In this document: piece after piece, positions 45,581 through 56,539 of the stretch
How positions within the stretch are numbered: position 1 is the first letter of the stretch
How the letters are laid out: each line of letters opens with the position of its first letter
Origin: CAVSUZ01 sp963834715
Lineage (GTDB): Bacteria; Pseudomonadota; Alphaproteobacteria; Acetobacterales; Acetobacteraceae
Reading direction: 5' to 3'
Length of the DNA stretch: 64,000 bases
Assembly (NCBI GenBank): GCA_963834715.1
Contig: CAWIDE010000001.1
Span: 248,001-312,000 of the forward strand
Position numbers and translations under genes: made by a program
Notes under the pieces: model-generated
Databases searched by the model: none
Seen by the model: only the letters and a program-made list of their open reading frames with translations
What the model was told of the DNA's origin: nothing

Positions 45581-46069
45581 TCAGCGGTCCGGCGAGTAAG
45601 GCAGCGCTGATTTGTGTACGCAGAGCCGCAACCTGCCGTCGGTGCAGCGGCGGAAAACGAACGTCTTGTCCACTATCAGCTCTTCGCCGACCGCATTGCG
45701 CAGGTAGACATTGCCCATGGTGATGGCGAGGTTGCCGTGAATCTGGATTCCGTTCTCTGCGGCGTTGTTGTCGTACCAGACCTTCACCCACTGCTTTAGG
45801 GTGAATCCGGTATCCTCCGGGAAGTCCGCGTCACCGCCGACGAAGTAGGACAGAGCGCCCTGCTTAGTGCTCCGGAATGCGTTCGCGCCGAAGGCGAGCG
45901 TGGGCTTGAAGAAAACGGTGCCTTCCGCGTAATCGTACAGTTGGTCGATCAGCGCGCTGGCCACAGCGCGGAAGTCGCCGCCTTCGGCATGAACGGCGCT
46001 GATCCGCACCACGGCATCGCACCAAGCCTGCTGAGCGGCGTTCACCTCGTCCTCGGTGATGGGAGGCAT
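45581..46069 (-). CDS. NTF2/SnoaL-like protein (often misnamed phosphoribosyl-AMP cyclohydrolase)
   Basis: ATG 46069 is preceded by GGAGGAAACGT, a strong ribosome binding site. The 162-residue product (ITEDEVNAAQQAWCDAVVRI ... LYDYAEGTVFFKPTLAF ... GALSYFVGGDADFPEDTGF ... KTFVFRR ... HKSALPYSP) fits a cone-shaped NTF2-like fold. Close relatives carry the cyclohydrolase name without its motifs, and I see no HisI zinc ligands, so no enzymatic role is claimed. It lies 31 bp upstream of the SulP gene on the same strand; with SulP it may have formed a bicarbonate/anion-related operon. Confidence 0.75.
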   Translation of the reverse strand: MPPITEDEVNAAQQAWCDAVVRISAVHAEGGDFRAVASALIDQLYDYAEGTVFFKPTLAFGANAFRSTKQGALSYFVGGDADFPEDTGFTLKQWVKVWYDNNAAENGIQIHGNLAITMGNVYLRNAVGEELIVDKTFVFRRCTDGRLRLCVHKSALPYSPDR

Positions 46070-46469
46070 ACGTTTCCTCCGATGATTGGTTAATGGATAG
46101 TAATTGATCGGGCTTGCCCGGATTAAAATTAGCACCCCGTCCGGCCATGCGCGAGAGCAACTCTCTCCCGCCCTGCCAGCGCCGCGCAGCGGAAATCGCG
46201 CTCGGCAATTTTGCAGCGCGGTTGCGCACGAGGCACACATTCCGCTTGCGGCCTGACCTTGCGGGCAAGCTGGCTGACTACTCCGCGGGAAGGAAGGGGC
46301 CCTAAGACCCAGCTAAGTGCTCTGGTCGCGGCCGGCTGCCACCGCTAGCGGCACAGTTGGACAAAGTGCTCTCCGTCCGGTACGATCCAGGATCGCTCTG
46401 TAGAACGGGCAGGAAAGCTGGCAACCGGAATGGGTCCGAGGCGAGGTGGGAGCCTGCTTCAGGTCCAGG
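46070..46469. other. Intergenic, no supported gene
   Basis: This contains the promoter side of the NTF2-like gene and unassigned sequence. Short frames here lack domains. From 46470 a patatin relic begins. Confidence 0.4.
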
Positions 46470-46950
46470 GAGGCGCCATCCGGGAGCTTTCCCTCCCGTC
46501 ATGATCGATGTTGAGGCAGACGGCCGGCACTACCAGGAAATGCATGTGGATGGCGGGGCGAGCGCCCAGGTCTTTTGTCTACCCCCTTCCTTGCAGATTA
46601 CCGAATCGGGCGCAGCGCCGGGGTTGTCCGGGAGCGGCGGCTACACGTCATCCGGAATGCCCGTCTGGATCCCAAATGGGCCGACATCAAACGCAGCACG
46701 CTTACGATCGTCGGCCGCGCGATCAGTTCCTTGATTCCGACCCAAGGCATCGGCGATCTTTACCGCATCTACGTCGTCGCGAACCGGGACGAGATCGATT
46801 TCAATCTCGCCTACATTCCCCCGACCATCACGACCGAGTTAAAGAAACCCTTCGATACGACCTACATGAACGCGTTATTCAAGGTCGGCTATGACCTCGG
46901 TTCGAAAGGATATCCTTGGGCGAAACTCCCGCCAGGGTATCGAGATCTCG
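46470..46950 (+). pseudogene. C-terminal relic of a patatin-like protein
   Basis: GAFPPVMIDVEADG, then YQEMHVDGGASAQVF with the catalytic Asp-Gly, is followed after a frameshift by RERRLHVIRNARLDPKWADI, STLTIVGRAISSLIPTQGIG and DLYRIYVVANRDEIDFNLAY. This is a different subfamily from the intact patatin at 34.3 kb. The N-terminal half with the serine elbow is missing. Confidence 0.65.
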
Positions 46951-47098
46951 GCGCCGGACCAACTCTCAATGCTGGCGCCATACCGACAGCGCAAACGAAA
47001 CAGCGTGCATCTGGGGGGAGTAACCATCTCACCAAGCTGGGAGAGAGGTTGGCACACTACAACGCGCTGTGGATACGAAAGCAGGAGGATGACGTCAC

Positions 47099-47533
47099 AT
47101 GGCACGACACATCGCGCTCGCTCTCTACGTTGCGGCTGGAATGGCACTCGCGCAGTCCCGGCCAAACCCAAAACCTCATGGTCTACCCGGCGAAGGGGCA
47201 GAGCCCCGCACAGCAGGACCGGGACCGTTACGAGTGTCATAACTGGGCGGTCCAGCAGAGCGGGTTCGATCCCACCCGAGCTCAGGTGTCGGTGCCGTCT
47301 CCCTATGGGCCAAGCCCCCTGGGTGGCGCTGCGCGCGGGGCGGCGATCGGAGCCGTTGGCGGTGCCATCGGCTGCAACGCCGGGAAGGGCGCAGAGATCG
47401 GCGCCACGACTGGGGCCCTGATCGGCGGGCTTCGCCGCCGGGACCAGTACGCGCAGCAGCAGTCTTTTCAGCAGTAGGGTAACGTTTACAACAGGGCTTT
47501 CGGGACCTGCATGCAAGCGCGCGGTTATACACT
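47099..47533 (+). pseudogene. Secreted glycine-zipper protein, frameshift and amber codon
   Basis: ATG 47099, with AGGAGG ten bases upstream, opens a signal peptide (MARHIALALYVAAGMALAQS). After a one-base shift near 47160 the mature part reads NLMVYPAKGQSPAQQDRDRY, ECHNWAVQQSGFDPT and the glycine zipper GGAARGAAIGAVGGAIG then GKGAEIGATTGALIGG. A TAG at 47475-47477 stands where relatives have Gln, and the conserved tail NRAFGTCMQARGYTL follows in frame. IS630 then interrupts the sequence. Such proteins are outer-membrane or periplasmic envelope-stress components. Confidence 0.65.
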
Positions 47534-47535
47534 AG

Positions 47536-48766
47536 TACCCCGAGTTGATCATACTGTGGGGTACAGCCGGTGCAACTTAATGCGGGCCTCTTCGGTGGTG
47601 AACTGCCAATTCGCTTTAACGTGAGCTTTGTTGCGGCTCGCCCGCCAAGCGGCGACTTCGTCAGCCAGAGTCTGCTTGTCGGAGATGCGCTCGTCGAGAC
47701 ACTGTGTTGACAGCACGCTGAGTTCGGATTCCGCTAAGTTGAGCCAGCTGCCGTGTTTGGGGGTGTAGTGCCACTCAAACCTTTCGACCAGGCGGCGTGC
47801 CTCGGCAGCAGGGAAGGCCTCGTAGAGAGCGGCCTGTCTGTGAGTGTTGAGATTATCCTGCACAAGCACGATTTTCTCTGCCTTGGGAAAGTGCGTGTCG
47901 GATAATTCTTTGAGTACCTGGGCGTAGTCCACCGCGGTATGGTGGTCGGTCACCTTGACCTCACGCCAACCTTCCAGGGGGGCGAACACCATGAACAGGT
48001 TGGCCGTCCCGTTGCGCTCATACTCATAGTCATAGCGTGCGGGGCACCCTGGCTTAGCGGGGATCGGCAGGCGTGTTTCGGCAACCAGCTGCTTGGACAA
48101 TTCGTCGAGGCATACCACGGGGCGGGTCGGATCATGCGGCCGATGGTAAACCTCCAGCACATCTTCCATACCGGCTACGAAGGCGGCGTTGGCATCCGGC
48201 GGGATGACCCATTGTTTTTGTAGGTGCGGCTTGAGGATGTTTTTTTTAGCACACGCCCGATCGTGTTATCGCTGGCACGCTCAACAATGTTGAGTTCTAC
48301 CACTGCTTCCTCGAGCAGTTTGAGCGTCCACCTTTTCCGGCCCTTGGGCGGTTCGGAGCAGGCCAAGGCGATCAGCTTGGTCTCCGAGGCTCCATCGAAG
48401 ATGCAGGGCCTCGCCGAGGCGGGCGAGTGCTTACGCTCCAGCACTGCCTCGAACCCCTCCTCCACCAGCTGCTGGCGGATCCGGGCGACCGTCGCTGCGC
48501 TGATATCCAGCGCCGCGGCGATCTGACTGTCACTCCACCCGTCGCCGCCTTCGGCAGCATCCGCCTTCAACAAGATCCGCGCCCTGGTCAACCGCCATGC
48601 CGGGTGCTTGCCGGCACGGATCATGGTCTCCAGCCGCTCACGTTCGTCATGGCTGAGCCTGACCACGTACTTCTTTACAGCGATTTGTTTCGCGGTCACG
48701 ATGCGACTCCGTCGTTACGGAGTCATCGATTCAGAGACTCTCCACAAAATCAAGGACGTAGAGTAC
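47536..48766. mobile_element. IS630-family (Tc1/mariner-like) element
   Basis: TA at 47534-47535 and 48767-48768 flank related ends: GTACCCCGAGTT on the left and GTACTCTACGTC reversed on the right, with partial similarity continuing inward. IS630 elements duplicate TA. The borders are inferred from these imperfect repeats; CACTAG also recurs at 48775, so the right end could lie a few bases further out. Confidence 0.65.
47549..48699 (-). CDS. IS630-family transposase in two frames, probable -1 programmed frameshift
   Basis: OrfA (48699 down to 48175) has the N-terminal HTH pair: LTRARILLKADAAEGGDGWSDSQIAAALDISAATVARIRQQLVEEGFE. OrfB (to 47549) holds the DDE domain: VVCLDELSKQLVAE (first D), IVLVQDNLNTHRQAALYEAF (second D) and HGSWLNLAESELSVLS (E). 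At the join the message has a run of eight A (cta aaaaaaaa c). A -1 slip there continues VLKKNILKPHLQKQW without loss, as known for some IS630 members. Everything else is intact, so the element may be functional through frameshifting. Confidence 0.8.
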
Positions 48767-48781
48767 TAATTTACCACTAGA

Positions 48782-49112
48782 CGCGCTGTTCGCCGGGATC
48801 GCCAGCCACCTGGGCGACCCGCTCAACTCGTGGATCTACGCGATGCTCTTGGTGACACTGATTCCGAGCGTGACGAATCTTCTCATCGGCTCCCTCTCGT
48901 TGACGCGTGGTGTGCCGGGCGTCTCGACACAGCTGCTCCGGTCGATGCCCGTTGGCAGCACCGTGCCCCCTTACAACCGCGCCTGGAACGCCGCTGTGCT
49001 GACCGCGCAGTGGGCCATCGGACTCATCCTAATGCTCTCCGCATTTGCCCTGTTGGGCTGGCTCGCGTCGATCCTAGTTCCGGATGTTGGCACGTGGTTC
49101 CTCGCTCACTGA
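48782..49112 (+). pseudogene. C-terminal fragment of a multi-pass membrane protein
   Basis: LFAGIASHLGDPLNSWIYAM, LLVTLIPSVTNLLIGSLSLT and LTAQWAIGLILMLSAFALLG followed by WLASILVPDVGTWFLAH form three hydrophobic segments. The 5' part is missing at the IS630 border. I recall similar sequence at the ends of uncharacterised membrane proteins but cannot name a family. Confidence 0.45.
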
Positions 49113-49223
49113 AGGCACTCCACCCGCCGCTCGCTACCTCTGTAGCGGCCTCATCATGCCCGCTCTGTGCGCCTCCCGCCGGCGCCCACAGAGTCAAAGC
49201 AATATGTCCCGGAAAGCCAGATC

Positions 49224-52200
49224 CTAGCCACATAACTCTTTGAGCAACTCCTTGGCCTCTTTCAGGTCTGGCGTTTCGAAGCCCCCGGTGAACCAGCCAT
49301 AGATCGGAGCCAAGAGCGCGCGGGCTTCGTCGCGCTTGCCCTACGCGCGCCAGAGCCGGGCGAGGCTGACGGATGCGCGAAGCTCCCAGAATCTGGCCTC
49401 CTGGTCGCGAGCAACCGCCAGTGCGCGTTGAAACTCAGCCTCTGTATCAGCAAATGGTGGATCACTGGATCTCAGCAGCGCCTCTCCCCTTAGCCGGTGC
49501 AGTTCTGGTTCGAACCAGCGCTCGCCGGTCTGTTCGACCCGCGTCAATGCGTCGGCGAACAGCGCCATAGCATACTCTGGATTGTCTTCAGCCGACAGGG
49601 CGGCGATGAGTCCGAGATAGTATGGCACTTTCAGTTGGGAGCCAGTCGCCTGCTTGGCTTTCAAGCCGTGCTGCATTTCGGCCAGGCCCATCTCTGGTTC
49701 GCCGCCGGTCGCCATGCACCACCCACTAAATATCGTGCCGGTTGCTAACCAATGCGCGAAGCCTTGCTCGGTAGTCAAGGCAATCAGCTCGGCCGCCTTA
49801 GCTTCCAGTTTGTGTCGGTCGGCACCCAACTGGTCGAAGACACAGCTCTGGTGGAGAGTGATGGCGAGGACATGCGGGTTGTTGCTCTGCCTTGCCTCGG
49901 CCAATGCGAGATCATGCACCGCATGCGCTTCATTGAGGTGGCCTTGCAGCAGCAGCGACCACGATAGCAAGCTGCGGGCAGGGTTGGCCAGTGTCGTGGC
50001 AATTTGTTCATGGATGAAATCGCGAATGTGCCCCTTCAACGCTATTGCCTGCGACAAGTGGGCTCGTGCCGTATCATGTGCCGCCAAAAATACCATACTG
50101 ATGCCGATACTGCGGTGTGCGGTCAATTCCGCGAGCGCGTCGCCATTAACGTGGATGTAGTTCAAGAGCGCCGTGGCCTTCTCCACAGACGTTTTCAGCT
50201 CGGCGCGATTGAGATGAAACAGCCAAAGCCCCCAGAGGATTGACGCGAGTTGTCGCCAATCACCAAATTCCTGAGCGAGTTGATAGGCGCGGCCAAAAGC
50301 GGCACCCACTTCGAGCGAGGCTAGGCCCTTAACCATCGACAAGGCTCCTGCGAGAGCAACCTGCAGCTCGATTTCCTTACGATGGCGTGTTGCATCGTTA
50401 CTTAATCTATCGAGTGACTGCAGCCCTTTCTGGATTTGTGTTACCGCTTCAGCATTCGCTGAGCGGGCGAGCGCCAGCTTGCCTGCCTTAAGCCAATAAT
50501 CGATGGCCTGCTCGATCAGCCCAGCCTCGGCATAATGGTGCGCAAGCAACCCCGGCTGAGTCGCAGCCATTTCCGCATCGCGCTCCAATGCAGCGGCGAT
50601 CGTACCGTGAAGCGCCGCACGACGCGTGCGCAGCAGCGTTTCATAGGCGGCATCCTGTACCAGCACGTGCTTGAATACGTATGTCGCCTCCGGCGGCTTG
50701 CCTCGACGGAATACAAGGCCAGAGGCAACGAGGTGATCCAAACCCTCATTCAGGGCTGGCTCCGCCATATCCGAGATGTCACGAATCAGCTCATGGCTGA
50801 ACTCCCGCCCGATTACTGAGCCGATCTGCGCCACCTGCTTCGCCACCGAAAGCCGGTCCAGCCGTGCCATCAGTGACGCCTGCAAAGTATCCGGCACGCC
50901 AATTGTCGGTCCAGCTGGCCCGCGGCTCTCCAGCACCGCCTTGGTCAGTTCCTCGATGAACAGCGGCACGCCATCGGCCTGTGCGACGATGCGAGACAGC
51001 ACTGCCGGCGGCAGCACCTGATCCAACGTGACCTGCGCGGCAAGCTGCGCGGCCTCGGTCTGTTCCAGTCGGCTGAGGGCAATCAGCGTTACACCAGCCT
51101 GACCGATCCATGGTGCCTGAAGCTCGGGGCGGAAGGTCATCACTACCAGCACGTGCCGCTCATGCAGGCGGGGAATGGCGAGATCCATGAGTTCCAGCGT
51201 GGATGGATCCGCCCAGTGCGCATCCTCAAGCAGCATCAGCACGGGGCGTTGCGCGGCAAGCTTCTCGGTCTGCCGGATCAGCGCATCGAACGTCCTTTCC
51301 TTGCGGCGTTGAGGGCTGAGGTGCAGGCTGGGCGATCCGGTCGTCGGTAACGAAAGCAGATCTGCCAGCAGTGCTTCGTCCTCCGGCGCTGTAGCCGTCT
51401 CCGCAAGCAGCGCCCGTAGCTTGCCCAGCCGTTCCTCCCCTGGGTCATTGCGTTCGAAACCAGCGGCGAATTCGAGCTGGCTAATCACCGGATGCAGTGG
51501 CGTGGCTTGCTGGTGTGGCGAGCAGAAATAGCGAAGCCTGGTCAGATCTCCGCCGCGCAATCGTTCATCCAATGCCGCGAGCAGGCGCGACTTGCCGATC
51601 CCGGGTTCGCCGGAGACCAGCACGAGACGGCCTTGGCCGATTGTGGCCTGCGCCCAGCGACGGAGCAGGCTGTCCAACTCGTCGTCGCGGCCGATCAGGG
51701 GCGTGCGGCGGGCGCGGCGCAGTGCCTCGAACCGGCTCTGCACGACACGGGCGGCAAGTACCCTCGAAAACCTCGACCGGCTCGGGCAGGCCCTTCAGCA
51801 GGATGGCACCGTGGCTGCGGCACTCGAACAGATCGCCGAGAAGCCGCCGGGTCCTCGGCCCGATCACAACCGAGTTGGGTTCTGCCAGCGCCTGTAAGCG
51901 GGCTGCCAGGTTTGGCGTCTCGCCGACAATGCCGCGCTCCTGGGCTTCCCCCGAGCCGATCAGGTCGCCGACAACAACCTGGCCGGTGCCAATGCCGATG
52001 CGGATCTGCAAGGGCTCGGGTCCTGGGAGTTGCCCAACAGCGTCGATGAGTGCCAAGCCGGTGCGGACTGCGCGTTCGGGGTCATCCTCGTGTGCTTGTG
52101 GATAGCCGAAGTACACCAGCACGCCGTCCCCCATGTACTTGGCGACAAAGCCGTCGAGACGGCCGACCACGTCTGCCACGCAGCGGTGATACGCGCCGAG

Positions 52201-52515
52201 GATCTCACCCAGGTCCTCCGGGTCGAGCCGAGTTGCGAGGGTAGTCGAACCGACGACGTCGCAGAACAGAACAGTAAGCTGCCGCCGTTCGGCGGAGGAT
52301 ACAGACGTGGATGTGGCGCCAGGAACGGCCGTCATCGTTGTCGAAGACGGCGGATGACTCGTCCTCATCAGCCTGGTGCCGCATTCGGGGCAGAACTTCG
52401 CACCGGAGATGGTTTCGCGGCCGCACGAGGGGCAGCATGGCACCAGTGCCGCCCCGCATTGATTGCAGAACTTACTGCCCTCCCGCACCGCCGATCGGCA
52501 GCTCGGACATTCCAT
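49224..52515 (-). pseudogene. Class III adenylate/guanylate cyclase with AAA ATPase and TPR domains
   Basis: The N-terminus has two zinc ribbons (CPSC..CNQCG and CPSCG..CPECG). The cyclase homology domain follows (LTVLFCDVVGSTTLATRLDP with a metal Asp, YMGDGVLVYFGYPQAHEDDP, LQIRIGIGTGQVVVGDL). After a one-base shift near 51745 comes an AAA/AfsR-type ATPase (LVLVSGEPGIGKSRLLAAL Walker A, VLMLLEDAHWADPSTLELMD Walker B), then about 400 residues of TPR-like helices. A TAG at 49338-49340 replaces a residue usually Gln, after which GKRDEARALLAPIYGWFTGG continues in frame to 49224. These large proteins are thought to be signal-regulated cyclases. This one is inactivated but nearly full length. Confidence 0.85.
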
Positions 52516-52680
52516 GTCGTCCTCGCAAACCTTTAAAGCGCGCCCACAGAATTATAGCGGATATCGGCAAAAAAAGCGACGCCGCCCTATCGAACTCGGA
52601 GCCGCGGTTGCGTCACACGCGCCACGTGAGCAACGATAACGCGGGCGACGCATCCGGGCGGGGGCCATCCTGCTGCCTAA

Positions 52681-54301
52681 CCGCTCCAAGCGCTGTGAAA
52701 AATGGCTGAGTCGCACCGCCGCGAATTCGGGCAGCCTCGGCCGTTGCGCCTGTTTCATCGCGATCGGACCGGATTGTTGGTTGGGGTTGATGGGAAACGG
52801 GTTCGACGGGGCGCCTGCCCCGCGGTCTATGGAGCGGCCGGCACCAAGCTGTGGGCGAGGTCGCGGAACAATGCTGCCTCAGGGCAGGCGGCAGCGAAAG
52901 CGACGCGCACACGGGAAGCGGTCTCGATTACCCGTGCAGCGACCTTCATCAGCCGCAGCCGAATGGTGGTGAACTCGGCGGTGGTCAGCGCGTGTGCCTT
53001 GGGGATGCCGTCGCGCACGTTGAGTAACAGCCAATAAGCTGCGGTGTGAAGGATGAGCCGCATCTGATTGGCAAGCGGTGCCCGACATGAGGTGCGGTCG
53101 GAGGCAAGTTGGCTCTTGTGAAGTTTGATCAGGTTTTCCGCCTGGCCGCGCTCACAATAAAGCGTATCATACAGCCACTCAGCGCTGCCCGTGGTGATGT
53201 TGCTGACCACGAAGCGGATGTCGAGGCCGAGAGTGGACGCCTCGATGCGGGCCGCGATACGACGCGAACGCGACCAGGATTTGGCCCGATACTGTGTTTC
53301 GGTGTAGCGCCGCAGCAGCGGGGAATCGGCTTCGGCGCGACGGACACGAACGTCGTCAGCTGCCGGCTCGACCAGGCGGTGCAGCACGTCGTTGCCGGAC
53401 AGGCCGAAGACGTAGCGAATACCCTCCGCTTCGCACCAGTCCATCACCTCTGGTCGGCCGTAATGGCTGTCACCGCGGATGGTGATGCGCGTGTTCGGCC
53501 AATGCCGTCTGATCTCGCGCAGCAGGCGCCGCAGGTGACGGCGGACTTCCTTCCCCGATGGGGTTTTGCCGGGCCGCAGCAGCACCGCCACCGGCCGCGC
53601 CGTGGCAGTGTCATAGATATGGATCGGTAGAAAGCAGCGCTCGTTGTAATGGGCATTGAACAACGACAGCTGCTGATATCCATGCACCACGTCCACGGTG
53701 TCGTCGATATCAAGCGTGACCGCCTCTGGCGGCACTGCATAGCTGGCGCAGTAGAGGCCAATCATCGCCCGCATCATTCGGATGATCTCGCGCAGGCTGG
53801 GGGCGTTCTCCCACCGCGACATGGTCGGCTGCGAGCACAAATCGCGGCCGCTGGCGGGCAGCTTGCCGCAAGCCAGTTTGAAGGCCGGGTCGCGGCGCAG
53901 GTGATCGAGGTCGTCGGCGTCCTCGTAGCCGCAGGCGATCGCCAGAATGCGCGCACGCAGGATGTCACTCAGCTCGATGCACGATCCGGCCTGGATCGCG
54001 ATGATCGGCAATCTCCGCCGCCAGTCGATTACAGATGCCCAGACGTCGTTCCGCCCGCGCCAGCAAGATGACGCCGCCATCTGACGTGATCCGTCCGCCA
54101 TCGAATGCCGCGGTGACTTTCTTGCCTGCAACGGCTGGCAATGCGAACGGCTCGGTCGTATCCTCGTGCATGGCGGGTGTGGCACCGGTGAGATTGCGAT
54201 TCGGATGGCGTCAGGCACCCAATTCGTAAGTCACAATCACCACCTTACGCGACACCCGCCGACGAATCCCTGCTATGCGATGAATAAGACAGGCTAAGCG
54301 G
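52681..54301. mobile_element. IS1380-family element, copy A
   Basis: Direct repeats CTAA flank it at 52677-52680 and 54302-54305. The right end (aataagacagg) is shared with copy B. The left end lacks 8 bases (tattcacc) that copy B has after ccgctcc. Confidence 0.8.
52827..54171 (-). pseudogene. IS1380-family transposase, copy A (one frameshift)
   Basis: It starts MHEDTTEPFALPAVAGKKVT at 54171 and continues to GRIVH, where an extra C (cagctcgatg, near 53975) shifts the frame. Copy B has no such base and reads IVHQLSDILRARILAI. Downstream the copy is intact: TLDIDDTVDVVHGYQQLSLF (first D), ITIRGDSHYGRPEVMDWCE (second D), YCERGQAENLIKLHKSQLASDRTSC (E). The family was first described in Acetobacter, which fits the presumed host. 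Confidence 0.85.
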
Positions 54302-54305
54302 ATGG

Positions 54306-54604
54306 CGTCTCCGCCGAACTCCTGATTGTTGATCTTGTGCTCCGCTAATATTATGCCCAGCAAATCCAAAGGGTTAGCGGATATTTGCCTGTGGGTAACG
54401 CCAGGGTAACACCAGCCCACGATTGCACCCTCGGGTCGGGGTCGAGGGGCGCGCGCGAGTGCCGCCGATGGTCGGGGTTTAATCAGCAGCGATGCCGTGC
54501 AGCCCGCCCATTGAAAGCCGCAACCCGAACCGCTCTTGCAGGGCTCTTGAATGATGCGGAGCTTGGCACCGTCCGCACGCATTTGCCGCGCCATCTCGTG
54601 ACTG
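54306..54604. other. Unassigned sequence right of IS1380 copy A
   Basis: A minus-strand frame (54211-54594) spans this and runs into the IS1380 end; only RQISANPLDLLGIILAEHKI looks protein-like and I cannot place it. No repeat or RNA seen. Confidence 0.3.
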
Positions 54605-54967
54605 TTACTTGGTAACCGCTAACATCTCCCTTTGGCACAGCGCTCCCAACGCCCGCTGCACGCGGCGCGTGTTTGTGCCGGACAGATACACGCCTGCAAT
54701 CAGCGCCGCCACCTGCCTTGTCCTGCGCGCATAGCGTGGCAAAACCTCGCTGTGCCATTTGGGCCGGTGACGATCAGTGTGCCACGAGCGCGACTGAACG
54801 CGGCCAATTCTGCCCTCGTCGCGCATGTAGCTGAGAATGATGTCGAGCCGCGTGACGCCGCGCTCCTCCGCCAGCCGCAATCCCTCCTGCGCCCGCGCGC
54901 GCTTCGCAAGTGTCGCCTTGTTCGGCGTCCCCTTCTGCCGGCCACCCGTCTTGCGTCCCCGCGCCAT
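54605..54967 (-). CDS. Chimeric ORF: phage DUF5681-like N-terminus fused to an IS256 transposase scrap
   Basis: The first ~52 residues (MARGRKTGGRQKGTPNKATL then AKRARAQEGLRLAEERGVTR) are a basic phage terminase-small-like start. From about residue 65 the frame continues into KWHSEVLPRYARRTRQVAAL and IAGVYLSGTNTRRVQRALGA, the targeting block of an IS256-family transposase distinct from the copy at 7.0 kb. The junction lies near 54790-54800. The frame is open throughout, 120 residues. It probably encodes nothing useful; both parents are truncated. Confidence 0.55.
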   Translation of the reverse strand: MARGRKTGGRQKGTPNKATLAKRARAQEGLRLAEERGVTRLDIILSYMRDEGRIGRVQSRSWHTDRHRPKWHSEVLPRYARRTRQVAALIAGVYLSGTNTRRVQRALGALCQREMLAVTK

Positions 54968-55054
54968 CTGTCACCTCCGGTCCGCATATAGGGCACGCAC
55001 CCACGGTAAGCGGCCTTGTTCGATCTACCATCAGAATTCGAACGATCTACCGGC

Positions 55055-55199
55055 ACTTTTGCCATTGGGAGGCCGTGCGGCTAATGCTGGACAAGCAGTT
55101 CAGCGGGTTACCGGTGCTGGATGAGGCGGGTCGCCTGGTCGGGGTTCTGACGGAGAGCGGCGCCATTCTGCAAGAGCGGCCAGGCCCGAGCAGGAGGGG
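55055..55199 (+). pseudogene. CBS-domain fragment
   Basis: EAVRLMLDKQFSGLPVLDEAG then RLVGVLTESGAILQ is one CBS motif; its start and the partner motif are absent. It directly precedes the SbmA/BacA gene, whose ribosome binding site overlaps its end. Confidence 0.6.
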
Positions 55200-55202
55200 T
55201 AG

Positions 55203-56219
55203 TTGTTCCGATCATTCTTCATGAGCCGCCGCTGGTGCACCTGGTCCATTCTCGGCGGTGGGCTGATCCTGTCTGCCGCCTGGTACCAGGTTGAACTTGA
55301 TGTGCGGATCAATGCATGGTTTGGCAGCTTCTACAACCTGGTACAGAAGGCGCTCGGCAAGCCAGGCTCGATCACGATGAGTGAATATCTGAGCCTGCTT
55401 ATGACCTTCGGACACATCGCTGGACTGTACGTCCTCATTGCTGTAGGCAGCGATTTCTTCATTAAGCATTATGTGTTCCGCTGGCGTATGGCGATGAACG
55501 ACTATTATACCGCCCATTGGCACGTTGTGCGTGGTATCGAAGGCGCTTCTCAGCGTGTGCAGGAAGATACAATGCGATTCGCCCGCCTCATGGAAGGGTT
55601 GGGCGTTAGCTTCATGAGGTCGGTTCTGACCCTGATCGCCTTCCTGCCCATCTTGTGGACGTTGTCGGCCCATGTGACCGAATTACCTTGGATCGGGCCG
55701 GTGCCCCATTCACTGGTATGGGTCGCGATCCTGTTCGCGTTGGCCGGCACTGTGTTGATGGGGGTTGTCGGCGTCAAGTTGCCTGGTTTGGAGTTCCAGA
55801 ACCAGCGGGTCGAGGCCGCCTACCGCAAGGAACTGGTTTATGGCGAAGACGATCACCAGCGTGCGGATCTATCGCGCCTGGGAGTGCTGTTCAGCAATGT
55901 GCAGCGCAGCTATTTCCGCCTGTTTTTCCATTACATGTATTTCGATGTGGCGAAGTGGTCGTATCTGCAATTCGGCGCACTGGTCCCCTATATCGCCCTC
56001 AGTTCAACCGTGGTCGCGGGTGCGGTCACGCTTGGAGTGATGCAGCAGATCGTGCGTGCCTTTGGCCGGGTCGAGGGCTCGTTCCAGTACCTGGTGTACA
56101 TGTGGACCACGATTGTCGAACTGATTTCCGTGTACAAGCGGCTGCGAGGTTTTGAGCGGCAGATCCAGTCAAATCGGCCGCTGTGCCGGCTTGAGTCCCG
56201 GCCATTATCGGGGACTTAA
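55203..56219 (+). CDS. SbmA/BacA-family peptide transporter
   Basis: TTG 55203 is chosen because AGGAGG lies at 55192-55197 and the protein then begins FRSFFMSRR, as in the family. The 338-residue protein has helices near 12-30, 62-85, 135-160 and 170-195, with conserved INAWFGSFYNLVQKAL, FRWRMAMNDYYTAHW and GASQRVQEDTMRFARLMEGLG, the last being the SbmA_BacA motif. These homodimers import proline-rich peptides and microcins using proton motive force, and BacA also affects very-long-chain lipids. It is intact, though shorter at the C-terminus than many relatives. No obvious operon partner. Confidence 0.88.
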   Translation: MFRSFFMSRRWCTWSILGGGLILSAAWYQVELDVRINAWFGSFYNLVQKALGKPGSITMSEYLSLLMTFGHIAGLYVLIAVGSDFFIKHYVFRWRMAMNDYYTAHWHVVRGIEGASQRVQEDTMRFARLMEGLGVSFMRSVLTLIAFLPILWTLSAHVTELPWIGPVPHSLVWVAILFALAGTVLMGVVGVKLPGLEFQNQRVEAAYRKELVYGEDDHQRADLSRLGVLFSNVQRSYFRLFFHYMYFDVAKWSYLQFGALVPYIALSSTVVAGAVTLGVMQQIVRAFGRVEGSFQYLVYMWTTIVELISVYKRLRGFERQIQSNRPLCRLESRPLSGT

Positions 56220-56539
56220 GACAATAGCGCCAGCGACAGGCCCTTGGCCGCACAGGTCCTAGAGCATCGGGGCGAGATCAGTACGCGCGCGTCGAAAAAC
56301 CCAGATCATCTTATGTCACAACCGGCCACGCCATCTTGTCCGCGACCGCGATGAGGTTGCCCTTATTGCTGCGCCAAGTCGAAGATCGGTTGCTGAGAAC
56401 GATGCTGCTGGTTCGTGCCGGACTACGCAATACTGTTCACTGAGGCTGAACGCTGAACCGGGTGGCGCTGGAACGTGCGCTAAGGGGACGCGTTGGATCT
56501 GATCGGACTGGTTGATGCTGTAACGCGTGTCGGTCCGCA
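56220..56539. other. Intergenic, no supported gene
   Basis: Short frames on both strands lack domains. The right edge passes into a phage terminase relic. Confidence 0.4.

Noticed and set aside
45581..46069. Phosphoribosyl-AMP cyclohydrolase (HisI)
   Set aside because: The name is common for relatives, but HisI cysteine/histidine metal motifs are absent and the fold pattern is NTF2-like.
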